From: Ectothiorhodospiraceae bacterium
Lineage (GTDB): Bacteria > Pseudomonadota > Gammaproteobacteria > Thiohalomonadales > Thiohalomonadaceae
Assembly (NCBI GenBank): GCA_007125455.1
Contig: SLDE01000018.1
Coordinates: forward strand, 1 to 40,311
Reading direction: 5' to 3'
Length of the DNA: 40,311 nt
Program-made: the position numbers and the translations under genes
The notes under the pieces: generated by a model
Databases searched by the model: none
The model's input: only the letters and a program-made list of their open reading frames with translations
Told to the model about the DNA's origin: nothing
Shown here: positions 17,029 to 26,381 of the stretch, in pieces
Layout: every line of letters begins with the position of its first letter
Position numbering within the stretch: position 1 is the stretch's first letter

Positions 17029-19083
17029 TCAGTCCTTGTCGGTCAGGTAGGCCTTGAGCTGTTCCAGCGGCAGGGGCTTGGCGTAGTAGTAACCCTGGTA
17101 TAAGTCGCAGCCACGTTCGCGCAGGAATTGCTGCTGGGCCTCGGTCTCCACCCCTTCAGCCACCACCTGCAATTTGAGACTGTGGGACATCAGGATTATC
17201 GCCTCGACCAGCGCGACATCATCTCCGTCATCGGGCAGGCCATCGACAAAGGAGCGGTCGATCTTGAGCACATTGATCGGAAACTGTTTGAGATAGCTAA
17301 GCGAGGAGTAGCCGGTGCCAAAGTCATCAATGGCCAGCCCCACACCGATCTCGCGCACCCCCTTCAGCAACTCGATCACCTGGGTGGTGTTTTCCATCAT
17401 CGCCCGCTCGGTGATCTCCAACTTGAGACAGTGGGCGGGTAGACCGCTCTTCTCCAGCACCGAGCCGAGAACGTCCCAACACTGGTCACTCTTGCACTGC
17501 ACACTGGAGATATTGACGGTGACAAAGAAATCCTCCCCCAGCATCTCGCACAGGCCCACCGTGTCGTGGCAGGCGGTGAGCATCACCCAGCGCTCGATCT
17601 CGGTGATCAGGCCGATCTCTTCTGCCAGGTGGACGAACTCATCGGGAGGAATAAAGCCATGCTGGGGATGGGGCCAGCGCAGCAAGGCCTCGGCACCGCA
17701 CGCTACCCCGGCGGCATCGACGATCGGCTGATACCAAACCTCCAGCTCCCCGCGGGCCATGACCTGACGAAGCTCGGCCTCCAGCATCAGGCGGCGCTGG
17801 GCCTCCTCGTTCATCTGCTGGGTAAAGTAACGGAATACGTTGCGCCCGGCCTCCTTGGCCGAATACATCGCCGCATCGGCGTTGCGCAGCAACTGCTCTA
17901 TACCGTCCCCATCGTTGGGGTAGAGGGTGATCCCCACACTGGCGCTGGTGAAGACCTGATGGCCCTCCAGGTTATAGGGCTCGGCGATGTGCTGGATCAG
18001 CTTTTCGGCGATGCGATCCACGTCATAGTGATCACGCACCTCACCGAGGATCACCGTAAACTCATCCCCGGAGAGGCGCGCCACGGTATCGTTGCGGCGC
18101 ACGATATTCTGCAGCCGACCGGCCACTTCATAGAGCAGCATGTCACCCACGGCGTGGCCCAGGGTGTCGTTGACCCACTTGAAGCGATCCAGATCGACAA
18201 ACAACAGCGCCATCCGCTGGCCACCCCGCTTGGCCGACTCCATCGTCTGGAGTAGACGATCCTTGAACAGGTTGCGATTGGGCAGGTGGGTTAGGCTGTC
18301 GTAGTTGGCCTGTAACCAGATCTTCTCCTCGTCCTGCTTGCGCTTGGTGATGTCGCTGAAGATCGCCATGTACTGCTGCACCTGACCCTGTGCATCGCGG
18401 ATAGCGACGATCGAGAGCCACTCAGGAAAAAGCTCGCCGTTCTTGCGCCGGTTCCAGATCTCCCCCTGCCAGCGCCCCACCCGCTGTAGGCTGCGCCACA
18501 TCTCGCGGTAAAAGGCGGCGCTGTTGCGTCCGGAGCTGAGCAGGTTAGGGTTTTGCCCGATCACCTCTTCTGCGCTGTAGCCGGTGATCTGGCAAAAGGC
18601 CGGATTGACGCGGATGATGCGATTTTGCGCATCGGTAACGGTGATCGCCTCAGAGGTAGTATTGAAGAAGGTCTCGGCAATGCGCAACTCCTGCTCGGCC
18701 TGTACCCGCTCACTAATGTCATGCACGATGGAATAGAGCACCGTTCTGCCGTCCACCTCCAGCGGGCCGGAGTGAACCTCTACATCGCGGATCTGACCGT
18801 TGGCCAAGCGATGGCGAAAGTGAAAGCAGTCGCGCTCCAACTCGCGGGCACGGGCCATTTCGTTGGCGATCTGATCCGCGCTGAGGGTGTTGATCGCGCT
18901 GATATTCATCTGTAGCAGTTGCTCGCGGGTGTAACCGTAAAAGCGCTCGGCGGCGCGGTTGGCATCGACAATCCGCCCATCGGCGGGATCGATCAACATC
19001 TCCACGGCGCGGTTGGCCGCAAACATCTGGCTGTAAAACAGCTCCCCCTCACTGGCGGAGGGGTTGTTTGAATCAGTACCCAC
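17029..19083 (-). CDS. PAS-PAS-GGDEF-EAL c-di-GMP turnover protein
   Basis: Two PAS domains, RRND I-site, SGDEF catalytic loop, EALLRW and DDFGTGYSS EAL motifs. Confidence 0.9.
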   Translation of the reverse strand: MGTDSNNPSASEGELFYSQMFAANRAVEMLIDPADGRIVDANRAAERFYGYTREQLLQMNISAINTLSADQIANEMARARELERDCFHFRHRLANGQIRDVEVHSGPLEVDGRTVLYSIVHDISERVQAEQELRIAETFFNTTSEAITVTDAQNRIIRVNPAFCQITGYSAEEVIGQNPNLLSSGRNSAAFYREMWRSLQRVGRWQGEIWNRRKNGELFPEWLSIVAIRDAQGQVQQYMAIFSDITKRKQDEEKIWLQANYDSLTHLPNRNLFKDRLLQTMESAKRGGQRMALLFVDLDRFKWVNDTLGHAVGDMLLYEVAGRLQNIVRRNDTVARLSGDEFTVILGEVRDHYDVDRIAEKLIQHIAEPYNLEGHQVFTSASVGITLYPNDGDGIEQLLRNADAAMYSAKEAGRNVFRYFTQQMNEEAQRRLMLEAELRQVMARGELEVWYQPIVDAAGVACGAEALLRWPHPQHGFIPPDEFVHLAEEIGLITEIERWVMLTACHDTVGLCEMLGEDFFVTVNISSVQCKSDQCWDVLGSVLEKSGLPAHCLKLEITERAMMENTTQVIELLKGVREIGVGLAIDDFGTGYSSLSYLKQFPINVLKIDRSFVDGLPDDGDDVALVEAIILMSHSLKLQVVAEGVETEAQQQFLRERGCDLYQGYYYAKPLPLEQLKAYLTDKD

Positions 19084-19257
19084 AAAAAAGCCTCAATTAA
19101 CCACAGCCAGCAATGGCCGAACCACATTCCCTTGCCAATTTACCTTATAATACAAATGGATATCTTCCCGTTTATAGGGCCGCATTCTAATTGAAGTTTG
19201 CATGTATTGCCCACACTTCAAGGCCTCCCGATAAGCTCAGTCTAGTCCAGGATCACC

Positions 19258-19644
19258 ATGAACGATAATACCCACTACCAGCGCATTGGCAGCGAAGCAG
19301 GCATCCGTGCGCTGGTCGAACGCTTCTATGAACTGATGGATACCCTGCCCGAAACCCAAACCATTCGGCAGATGCATGCCAAGGATCTGCGCATCTCCCA
19401 AGAGAAGCTATTTATGTTTCTTAGCGGCTGGCTGGGCGGCCCCCAGCTCTATACAGAGAAATACGGCCACCCGCGCCTGCGCCAACGCCACCTGCCCTTT
19501 GCCATCGATAGCTCGGCACGGGATCAGTGGATGCAGTGCATGGTGCAGGCGATGAAAGACGTAGGGATCGAGCCGGAACTGAGAAAGGAGCTGGAAGCGG
19601 CCTTCTTCAAAACCGCCGACTTCATGCGCAACAAGGCGGACTGA
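19258..19644 (+). CDS. Group II truncated hemoglobin
   Basis: YTEKYGHPRLRQRHLPFAIDSSARDQWMQCM carries the proximal His and TrHb-II Trp(G8) signature. Confidence 0.9.
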   Translation: MNDNTHYQRIGSEAGIRALVERFYELMDTLPETQTIRQMHAKDLRISQEKLFMFLSGWLGGPQLYTEKYGHPRLRQRHLPFAIDSSARDQWMQCMVQAMKDVGIEPELRKELEAAFFKTADFMRNKAD

Positions 19645-19650
19645 TAGGCT

Positions 19651-19823
19651 TTCACCGCCGAGTACGCAGAGAGCGCAGAGGTTTTTGATTGGACTACGCT
19701 GAGCTTGGATGTAGGCATCATTTGCCAATTATCAGCACACCTGGCCAAACTTAAGTGGGCACCTGAGCTACTGTGCCTGCATAGGATCTTTTCTCTGCGA
19801 ACTCGGCGCTCTCTGCGTTGAGG
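19651..19823. repeat. Paired inverted-repeat element (9-bp CGCAGAGNN arms), copy 3
   Basis: Left arm 19651-19680 against the reverse complement of the right arm (ending about 19823): 22 of 30 positions. It fills the gap between the globin and sbcB stop codons. Confidence 0.7.
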
Positions 19824-19828
19824 TCTTA

Positions 19829-21277
19829 TTAACCCAGCCAGGCCTTCAGGTCGTTGCCGAAGTCTTCCAGTTCGGAGAGGATGAAGGCCTTGCGCTCGTC
19901 CAGGCTTTCCTCGGCGCGAATGCGTTCGATCTCGGCGAAGTAGGCGGCGAAGTTGCGGTGTTCGTGCTCCCCCTCGACTACCCGGTGGCGACAGTGTTCC
20001 AGCCACTGGGCCTGCTCCTCGGCGCTGAGGGTTTCGGGATAGTTGCGTGCCCGAAAGCGAAACAGCATCTCCGGTAGGCGTTTGTCGTTAAAATGCCAGC
20101 TGCGCTGGGCCAGCTCCGCCGGTTCGCACTGGTGGAGCTGCGCCATCAGCCGCTTGTCGCTGTCGTTGAAAAAACCGCCGCCGTAGATCTGCAGATCCGG
20201 GTCGGGGAGGGTCTCGAAAGGTTGTGGGGCGAAGACCTCGGCCAGCTTGTCCTTGAGCTGGCGGCGCGCCGCCAGCAGCGCCTGGCGGTTTTGGTTGCAG
20301 CGCATGATGTCGATCTGCAAGCGCTTGGCAGAGCCACCATCCAGGGTGGAGGAGGGGGCGATCACCGGGCATTTGTTGATCAACACCTGCTTGAGCGCCG
20401 GGCGCTCCACCCCCTCGGGCAGCTCTGCCGCCGGGGTATAGAGCCGCTCGCGCAGCTTCTTGGCGCTCAGCTCCAGCAGGATCTTCGGATCCTGCATCAG
20501 ATCGAAGACGATCACGCTGTTCTTGTTGACCGGATGCATCGCCAACGGTGCCACCATGCGGGTATTACCATGGTCGCTGCCATACATGCCCGAGGTGTGC
20601 AGCAGTGGACTCATCTCTTTGATGTCGAGGTACTTGCTCACCTCCTGCTTGCGGCGCAGCTTGTAGCAGAATTCGTAAAGCTTGGGCTGTTTTTCCTTGA
20701 TCAGCCGCGCCAGGGCGATCGTGGCGTAGACATCGGAGAGGGCATCATGGGCCTGTTCGTGGCCGATGCCGTTGGCGGCGGTAAGCTCTTCCAGCTTGAA
20801 GCTGGGGCGCGGTGCGTCCTCACGTTGCGGCCAAACGATCCCCTCCGGGCGCAGATCGTGACAGGCGCGCACCATGTCGATGATGTCCCAACGGGAGTTG
20901 CCGTCCTGCCATTCGCGGGTGTAGGGGTCGTAGAGGTTGCGATAAAGGGTGTTGCGAGTCACCTCGTCATCGAAGCGCAGGGAATTGTAGCCCACCCCGC
21001 AGGTGCCGGGCTGGGACAGCTCTTCCAGAATGCGGGCGATGAACTCATCTTCCGCCAGCCCCTGCTCCAATGCCTGCTGCGGGGTGATCCCGGTGATCAG
21101 CGAAGACATTGGGCTGGGCAGGGTATCCGGTGCCGGGCGGCAGAAGATGTTCAGTGGCTCGCCGATGATGTTCAAATCCTCATCGGTGCGCACCCCGGCA
21201 AACTGCACCGGGCGATCGCGGCGGGGGTCGACGCCGGAGGTTTCGTAGTCGTGCCAATAGAGGGTGTTGTCTGCCAT
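19829..21277 (-). CDS. sbcB: Exodeoxyribonuclease I
   Basis: MADNTLYWHDYETSGVDPRRDRPVQFAGVRTDEDLNIIGEPLNIFC...PSPMSSLITGITPQQA; ExoI DEDD exonuclease. Confidence 0.93.
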   Translation of the reverse strand: MADNTLYWHDYETSGVDPRRDRPVQFAGVRTDEDLNIIGEPLNIFCRPAPDTLPSPMSSLITGITPQQALEQGLAEDEFIARILEELSQPGTCGVGYNSLRFDDEVTRNTLYRNLYDPYTREWQDGNSRWDIIDMVRACHDLRPEGIVWPQREDAPRPSFKLEELTAANGIGHEQAHDALSDVYATIALARLIKEKQPKLYEFCYKLRRKQEVSKYLDIKEMSPLLHTSGMYGSDHGNTRMVAPLAMHPVNKNSVIVFDLMQDPKILLELSAKKLRERLYTPAAELPEGVERPALKQVLINKCPVIAPSSTLDGGSAKRLQIDIMRCNQNRQALLAARRQLKDKLAEVFAPQPFETLPDPDLQIYGGGFFNDSDKRLMAQLHQCEPAELAQRSWHFNDKRLPEMLFRFRARNYPETLSAEEQAQWLEHCRHRVVEGEHEHRNFAAYFAEIERIRAEESLDERKAFILSELEDFGNDLKAWLG

Positions 21278-21368
21278 GGTTCTGTCTCGTATTTACCTGT
21301 GGGAGGACTTTAACATACTCCCGGCGCTATCGGCTTTGCCTTGCCCGAATCCCCCGCCCATTTGCTGG

Positions 21369-22301
21369 CTACTCCGCCAACCAGTCACGCGGGCGCAGGT
21401 AGTGATCATACAAGGTCGCCTCGGGCGTGCCCGGCTCGGGTGACCAGTTATAGCGCCACTTCACCAGCGGCGGTAGCGACATCAGGATCGACTCGGTGCG
21501 CCCGCCCGACTGCAGGCCAAACAGGGTGCCACGGTCGAACACCAGGTTGAACTCCACATAGCGGCCACGGCGATAGAGCTGAAAATCCCGCTCGCGCTCG
21601 CCGTAGGGAGTGGCCTTGCGCCGGTTGACGATGGTCTGGTAGGCAGGCAAGTAGGCCTCGCCCACGCTGCGGGTCAGTCCGAAGCAGCGCTCAAAACCAC
21701 CCTCGTTAAGGTCATCGAAAAACAGCCCGCCGATACCACGGGTTTCCTGGCGGTGTTTCAGATAGAAATACTCATCACACCATGCCTTGTATTTCGGGTA
21801 GACCTCCTCGCCAAAGGGCGCACAGGCCTTACTGGCCATTCGGTGCCACTCGACCACATCCCCGTGGAAGGGGTAGTAGGGGGTCAGATCAAAGCCACCA
21901 CCAAACCACCAGATCGGTGCCTCGCCCGCCTTTTCGGCAATGAAGAAACGCACATTGGCATGGGAGGTGGGCACATAGGGGTTACGCGGGTGGATCACCA
22001 GCGATACCCCCAGTGCCTGAAAGGCCCGCCCGGCCAGCTCCGGGCGATGGGCGGTGGCCGATACGGGCATACTCGCGCCCTGTACATGGGAGAAATTCAC
22101 CCCCGCCTGCTCGAATACCTCGCCCTCACTGAGCAGACGCACAATGCCCCCGCCCGCCAGGCCCTCACCATCCGGGCGCTGCCACTCATCACGGATAAAA
22201 CGGCCACCGTCCTCCTGCTCCAGGCCATCGACGATCTGCTGTTGCAGGCCAAGCAACCACGCCTTGACCTGGGCCACGGCATTCTCGGGTAGTGCGCTCA
22301 T
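21369..22301 (-). CDS. hemF: Oxygen-dependent coproporphyrinogen III oxidase
   Basis: [15 protein letters not shown]..., [11 protein letters not shown]-type motif ([31 protein letters not shown]). Confidence 0.95.
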   Translation of the reverse strand: MSALPENAVAQVKAWLLGLQQQIVDGLEQEDGGRFIRDEWQRPDGEGLAGGGIVRLLSEGEVFEQAGVNFSHVQGASMPVSATAHRPELAGRAFQALGVSLVIHPRNPYVPTSHANVRFFIAEKAGEAPIWWFGGGFDLTPYYPFHGDVVEWHRMASKACAPFGEEVYPKYKAWCDEYFYLKHRQETRGIGGLFFDDLNEGGFERCFGLTRSVGEAYLPAYQTIVNRRKATPYGERERDFQLYRRGRYVEFNLVFDRGTLFGLQSGGRTESILMSLPPLVKWRYNWSPEPGTPEATLYDHYLRPRDWLAE

Positions 22302-22368
22302 GGTTTACTCCACCACTAGGTTATTTGCGCATACACTACCACACCCGTCATAGCCCCTGGCACGGGCA

Positions 22369-22701
22369 TCACCGTGGTGAACCGCAAGGGCTGTCCGGAA
22401 GGCTTTGCATGCGATGACGATACGGCCAGCTCAGCACGAGCTGTCCTGATTCGATGGGTGTATGGATGAACGCATGGTCCAGCGCCATCTCGCCGACATG
22501 GATCTTCAGGCGCTCACCGGTGATATCCGCCAACTCCTCGCGCCCTTCCGCTGAAAGCCGGATATAAAGCTGCCCCTGTTGCTGCTGCCATGCGTCAACA
22601 TTGTGCGCACACAGATGAAAGATCGGTTCTGCCGTGGCACTCAGCGGCAGCGAGAGCGTTAGGCACCACCACAACGCCCGTGGATATAACCCCCTTACCA
22701 T
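22369..22701 (-). CDS. Small secreted protein with possible SecD P1-head-like domain
   Basis: Signal peptide (LWWCLTLSLPLSATAEP) then LYIRLSAEGREELADITGERLKIHVGEMALDHAFIHTPIESGQLVLSW. Confidence 0.6.
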   Translation of the reverse strand: MVRGLYPRALWWCLTLSLPLSATAEPIFHLCAHNVDAWQQQQGQLYIRLSAEGREELADITGERLKIHVGEMALDHAFIHTPIESGQLVLSWPYRHRMQSLPDSPCGSPR

Positions 22702-22751
22702 CGCGCTACCGGCCTCCCTGTGATTGCCATTGAATCCGAACCGATTAGCGC

Positions 22752-23324
22752 CTATCCCGCACGCACCAGTCTGCCGCTACGCCCGTCACGGATCTCGCTG
22801 GGCTGCGCTCGTCCACCCAACGGGCCGTGGAGGATCATTACGGGGGCGTTGCCAAAATAACTGCGTACCTTGAGCGGGTTGCGCGCCGGGGGTAGGGTGG
22901 CGGGGTTGGCACTGGTGGATACGATGGCACCACCAAAGGCCTCGCACAGGGCACGGCTGCCGGGATGGTCGGTGACACGCACCGCGATGCTGTCGTGCGT
23001 GCCGCGCAGCCAGTTTGGCACCTCGGGACGGGCGGGCAGCAGCCAGGTGACCGGGCCGGGCCAGCTTTGCTCAAGTTGTGCCTGTATTTCGGTGCTGAGT
23101 GGCTGTATGAAAGGTGTCAGTTGCTGTTGGGCACTGGCGATGAGGATCAATCCCTTTTGCCAGGGGCGCTGTTTCAGGGTCAGGATGCGCTGTACCGCCC
23201 CGGCATCGAGGGGATCACAGCCCAGGCCATAGACCGCCTCGGTGGGGTAGGCGATCACCCCTCCGCGGCGTAGCACACGCACCGCGCGGCGGATCTGGAA
23301 GGCGTGGGGGATGGTTGTTGTCAT
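22752..23324 (-). CDS. tsaC: Threonylcarbamoyl-AMP synthase (YrdC/Sua5 family)
   Basis: GGVIAYPTEAVYGLGCDPLDAGAVQRILTLKQRPWQKGLILIA...VSTSANPA. Confidence 0.92.
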   Translation of the reverse strand: MTTTIPHAFQIRRAVRVLRRGGVIAYPTEAVYGLGCDPLDAGAVQRILTLKQRPWQKGLILIASAQQQLTPFIQPLSTEIQAQLEQSWPGPVTWLLPARPEVPNWLRGTHDSIAVRVTDHPGSRALCEAFGGAIVSTSANPATLPPARNPLKVRSYFGNAPVMILHGPLGGRAQPSEIRDGRSGRLVRAG

Positions 23325-23478
23325 GATGATGATTCCTGCCACCGTGCACACCGAGGGCAGGGAGAAAAGCAACGCTGCCCATTGACCAGGCCCTTGCTGA
23401 CAACCCGGTCATACCCTTGGGATGATCCCGGTACGCGCCGTATCCTCGGTGCCCGCTGTGTCATCTGCGGCTATCCCG

Positions 23479-25773
23479 TTATTCCTCGTCGTCTTCGCAG
23501 GGCTCGGCGTAGCCGCACTCCTTTTGCGGGCAGACCTTCTCTTTGCCCTTGCGCTTGGTGGTCTTGACGGTGAGGATCGGCCACTCACAATCGGGGCAGG
23601 GCTCGTCCAGCGGCTCGTTCCACACCGCGTAGTCGCAGTCGGGGTAGGTGGAGCAGGAGAAGAAGATCTTGCCACGGCGGGATTTGCGCCGCAGCATCGT
23701 ACCCTTCTTGCACACCGGGCAGGCCACCCCGGTATCCTCGGGCTGCTCTAGTGGCTCGATATGTTTGCAGTTGGGGTAGCTGCTGCAACCGATAAATTTG
23801 CCATAACGCCCTTCGCGGATCCACAGCGGGGAGTCGCACTTAGGGCAACTGCGCCCTTCGACCACTTCCGGCTCGCTTTTGGTGTCTTTGTCATCACCGA
23901 GGTTGCGGGTGTAGTCGCAGTCGGGATAGCCGGTGCAGCCGACAAAGCGCCCACGGCGGCCCAGGCGGGTCGCCAGCGGCTTGCCACACTGGGGACAGTC
24001 TTCATCCATCGCCTCTTGGGTGACATCCTTGCGCGAGACACTGGTCTCTTTTTCGTCGACCAGGTCCTTGAAGGGCTGCCAGAATTTCTTCATCAGCGGC
24101 ACCCATTCCTCCTCACCACGGGAGACCGCATCGAGCTCATCTTCCAGCTTGGCGGTGAAGTCGTAGTCCACGTAGCGGGTAAAGTGTTCGGTGAGGAAGC
24201 GGTTGACCACCCGGCCCACATCGGTGGGGATAAAGCGGCGCTTGTCCATTTCCACATACTCACGCTGCTGCAGGGTGGAGATGATGCTGGCGTATGTGGA
24301 GGGGCGACCGATCCCGTACTCTTCCAGGGTCTTGACCAGGCTGGCCTCGGAGAAGCGTGGCGGCGGCTCGGTAAAGTGTTGCTCCGGGCGTATTGCGATC
24401 AGATCGACACGCTCCCCCTCCAGCATCTTGGGGAGCAGTTTGTTGTCGTCGTTCTTCTCTTTGGCGTCGTCCACGCTCTCTTGGTAGACCGCCATGAAGC
24501 CGGGGTTGACGATGGTCGAGCCATTGGCGCGGAACACATGCTCCTCGCTACCGGCGTGCAGGTCCACCGCGACGGTATCGAGGGTGGCATGCACCATCTG
24601 ACAGGCGATGGTACGTTTCCAGATCAGTTCGTAGAGGCGAAACTGGTCCTTGGAGAGGTGGCCCTGTAGCGATTCGGGGACACGCATCGCCGAGGTGGGG
24701 CGGATCGCCTCATGGGCCTCCTGGGCATTTTTGGACTTGGTCTTGAACATGCGCGGTTCGGGGGGGATATTGTCCTTGCCGTAGCGCTGACCGATAAACT
24801 CGCGGATCTCATCCAGCGCGTCGTTGGCGAGGTTGACCGAGTCGGTACGCATATAGCTGATCAGACCCACGGTCTCACCGCCGATGTCGATCCCCTCGTA
24901 GAGCTGCTGGGCGGTGCGCATGGTGCGCTGGGCGGTGAAGCCGATCTTGCGCGAGGCCTCCTGCTGCAGGGTGGACGTGGTAAACGGGGCAGCCGGGTTG
25001 CGCTTGCGTTGCTTTTTGCTGACCTTGGCGACGGTCAGCTTGCCCTCGGCGGACTTGAGCAGGGCAGATTCAACCTCGTCGGCGCGTGCACTGTTGTTGA
25101 TGGTGAACTGCTCGACCTTCTCCCCGGCGAAGCGGATCAGTTTGGCGCTGAAGTTCTGGCCCTTGCAGCTGGTGTCGGCCTCCACGCTCCAGTATTCGCG
25201 TGGCTCGAAGCGCTCGATCTCTTCCTCGCGCTCGACGATCAGGCGCAGGGCCGGACTCTGCACGCGCCCGGCGGAGAGGCCGCGGCGGATCTTTTTCCAC
25301 AGCAGCGGGGAGAGGTTAAAGCCCACCAGATAATCGAGGGCGCGTCGGGCCTGCTGGGCATTGACCAGGTCCATCGACAACTCACGTGCATTATCCACCG
25401 CTTCGCGCACCGCACGCTTGGTGATCTCATGGAAGACCACCCGGCTTACGGGCTTATCCTTGATCAGCTTTTTGGCCTTAAGGATCTCCAGCAGGTGCCA
25501 GGAGATGGCCTCGCCTTCGCGGTCCGGGTCAGTGGCGAGCATCAGGCTGTCGGCCTGCCTCAATGCCTTGGCGATGGCATCGACATGTTTGCTGTTGCGA
25601 TCGATCACCTGATACTTCATGGCAAAATCGTTGCCCGGATCGACCGCCCCTTCCTTCGGCAGCAGGTCGCGCACATGGCCATAGGAGGCCAGTACCTCAA
25701 AGTCCTTGCCGAGATATTTCTTGATGGTCTTCGCCTTGGCAGGCGACTCCACGATTACCAGATGTTTCGTCAT
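23479..25773 (-). CDS. topA: DNA topoisomerase I (with C-terminal zinc-finger domains)
   Basis: MTKHLVIVESPAKAKTIKKYLGKDFEVLASYGHVRDL...; SYMRTDSVNLA active site; four C-terminal CxxC...C modules. Confidence 0.96.
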   Translation of the reverse strand: MTKHLVIVESPAKAKTIKKYLGKDFEVLASYGHVRDLLPKEGAVDPGNDFAMKYQVIDRNSKHVDAIAKALRQADSLMLATDPDREGEAISWHLLEILKAKKLIKDKPVSRVVFHEITKRAVREAVDNARELSMDLVNAQQARRALDYLVGFNLSPLLWKKIRRGLSAGRVQSPALRLIVEREEEIERFEPREYWSVEADTSCKGQNFSAKLIRFAGEKVEQFTINNSARADEVESALLKSAEGKLTVAKVSKKQRKRNPAAPFTTSTLQQEASRKIGFTAQRTMRTAQQLYEGIDIGGETVGLISYMRTDSVNLANDALDEIREFIGQRYGKDNIPPEPRMFKTKSKNAQEAHEAIRPTSAMRVPESLQGHLSKDQFRLYELIWKRTIACQMVHATLDTVAVDLHAGSEEHVFRANGSTIVNPGFMAVYQESVDDAKEKNDDNKLLPKMLEGERVDLIAIRPEQHFTEPPPRFSEASLVKTLEEYGIGRPSTYASIISTLQQREYVEMDKRRFIPTDVGRVVNRFLTEHFTRYVDYDFTAKLEDELDAVSRGEEEWVPLMKKFWQPFKDLVDEKETSVSRKDVTQEAMDEDCPQCGKPLATRLGRRGRFVGCTGYPDCDYTRNLGDDKDTKSEPEVVEGRSCPKCDSPLWIREGRYGKFIGCSSYPNCKHIEPLEQPEDTGVACPVCKKGTMLRRKSRRGKIFFSCSTYPDCDYAVWNEPLDEPCPDCEWPILTVKTTKRKGKEKVCPQKECGYAEPCEDDEE

Positions 25774-25795
25774 GGTTTTCCGTCTTCAATATAAA

Positions 25796-25818
25796 AATGC
25801 CCGCGTCAGGCGGGCATT
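25796..25818 (-). terminator. Rho-independent terminator downstream of smg
   Basis: AATGCCCGC-GTCAG-GCGGGCATT perfect stem, with a T-run on the minus strand. Confidence 0.7.
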
Positions 25819-25839
25819 ACAGCGATTAGTGTGTGTTAC

Positions 25840-26310
25840 TCAGTGCAACTGGGCTGGCATCTCGTCGAGCACCAGATCTTCCATCCAGGCCACCGACGCC
25901 TCCTGCCCAGGCAGGTTGAACAACACCATCAATACGACCCATTTGAGTTGGTCCAGTTCGACCTCGTCGCTCTCCAGCGCCATCACCCGCTCGATCACCA
26001 TCTCGCGAGTGGCGTGGTCCAGCACCCCCATCTGCTCCAGGAAGAGCAGAAAGCCACGGCTTTCGGTATCGAGCTTGAGTGCCTCATCGGCGCTGAAGAT
26101 ACGAAAGCTGCTGCCACCGGGCCGCGACAGCCCTTCATCGCTCACGCCCAGACCATCCAGCCAGTCAAAGGCCTTCTCTATCTCATGCAGGTGGAAGCCC
26201 GCCGCATGCAACTCCTGTTGCAGTGATTCGCGGTCATGCTCACGATCTTCCTCTTCGTACATGTAATTTTCGAACAGGTAGATCAGCACTTCAAATACAT
26301 CTTGCTTCAT
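25840..26310 (-). CDS. smg: Smg/DUF494 family protein
   Basis: MKQDVFEVLIYLFENYMYEEEDREHDRESLQQELHAAGFHLHEIEKAFDWLDGL, Smg signature; between topA and dprA as is usual. Confidence 0.93.
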   Translation of the reverse strand: MKQDVFEVLIYLFENYMYEEEDREHDRESLQQELHAAGFHLHEIEKAFDWLDGLGVSDEGLSRPGGSSFRIFSADEALKLDTESRGFLLFLEQMGVLDHATREMVIERVMALESDEVELDQLKWVVLMVLFNLPGQEASVAWMEDLVLDEMPAQLH

Positions 26311-26381
26311 ATGGCACCCAGGCGGCTGACCGCACACATCTCATCATTAACCCAAGTTGCTCTGCCGCACTTGGCGGTCAT

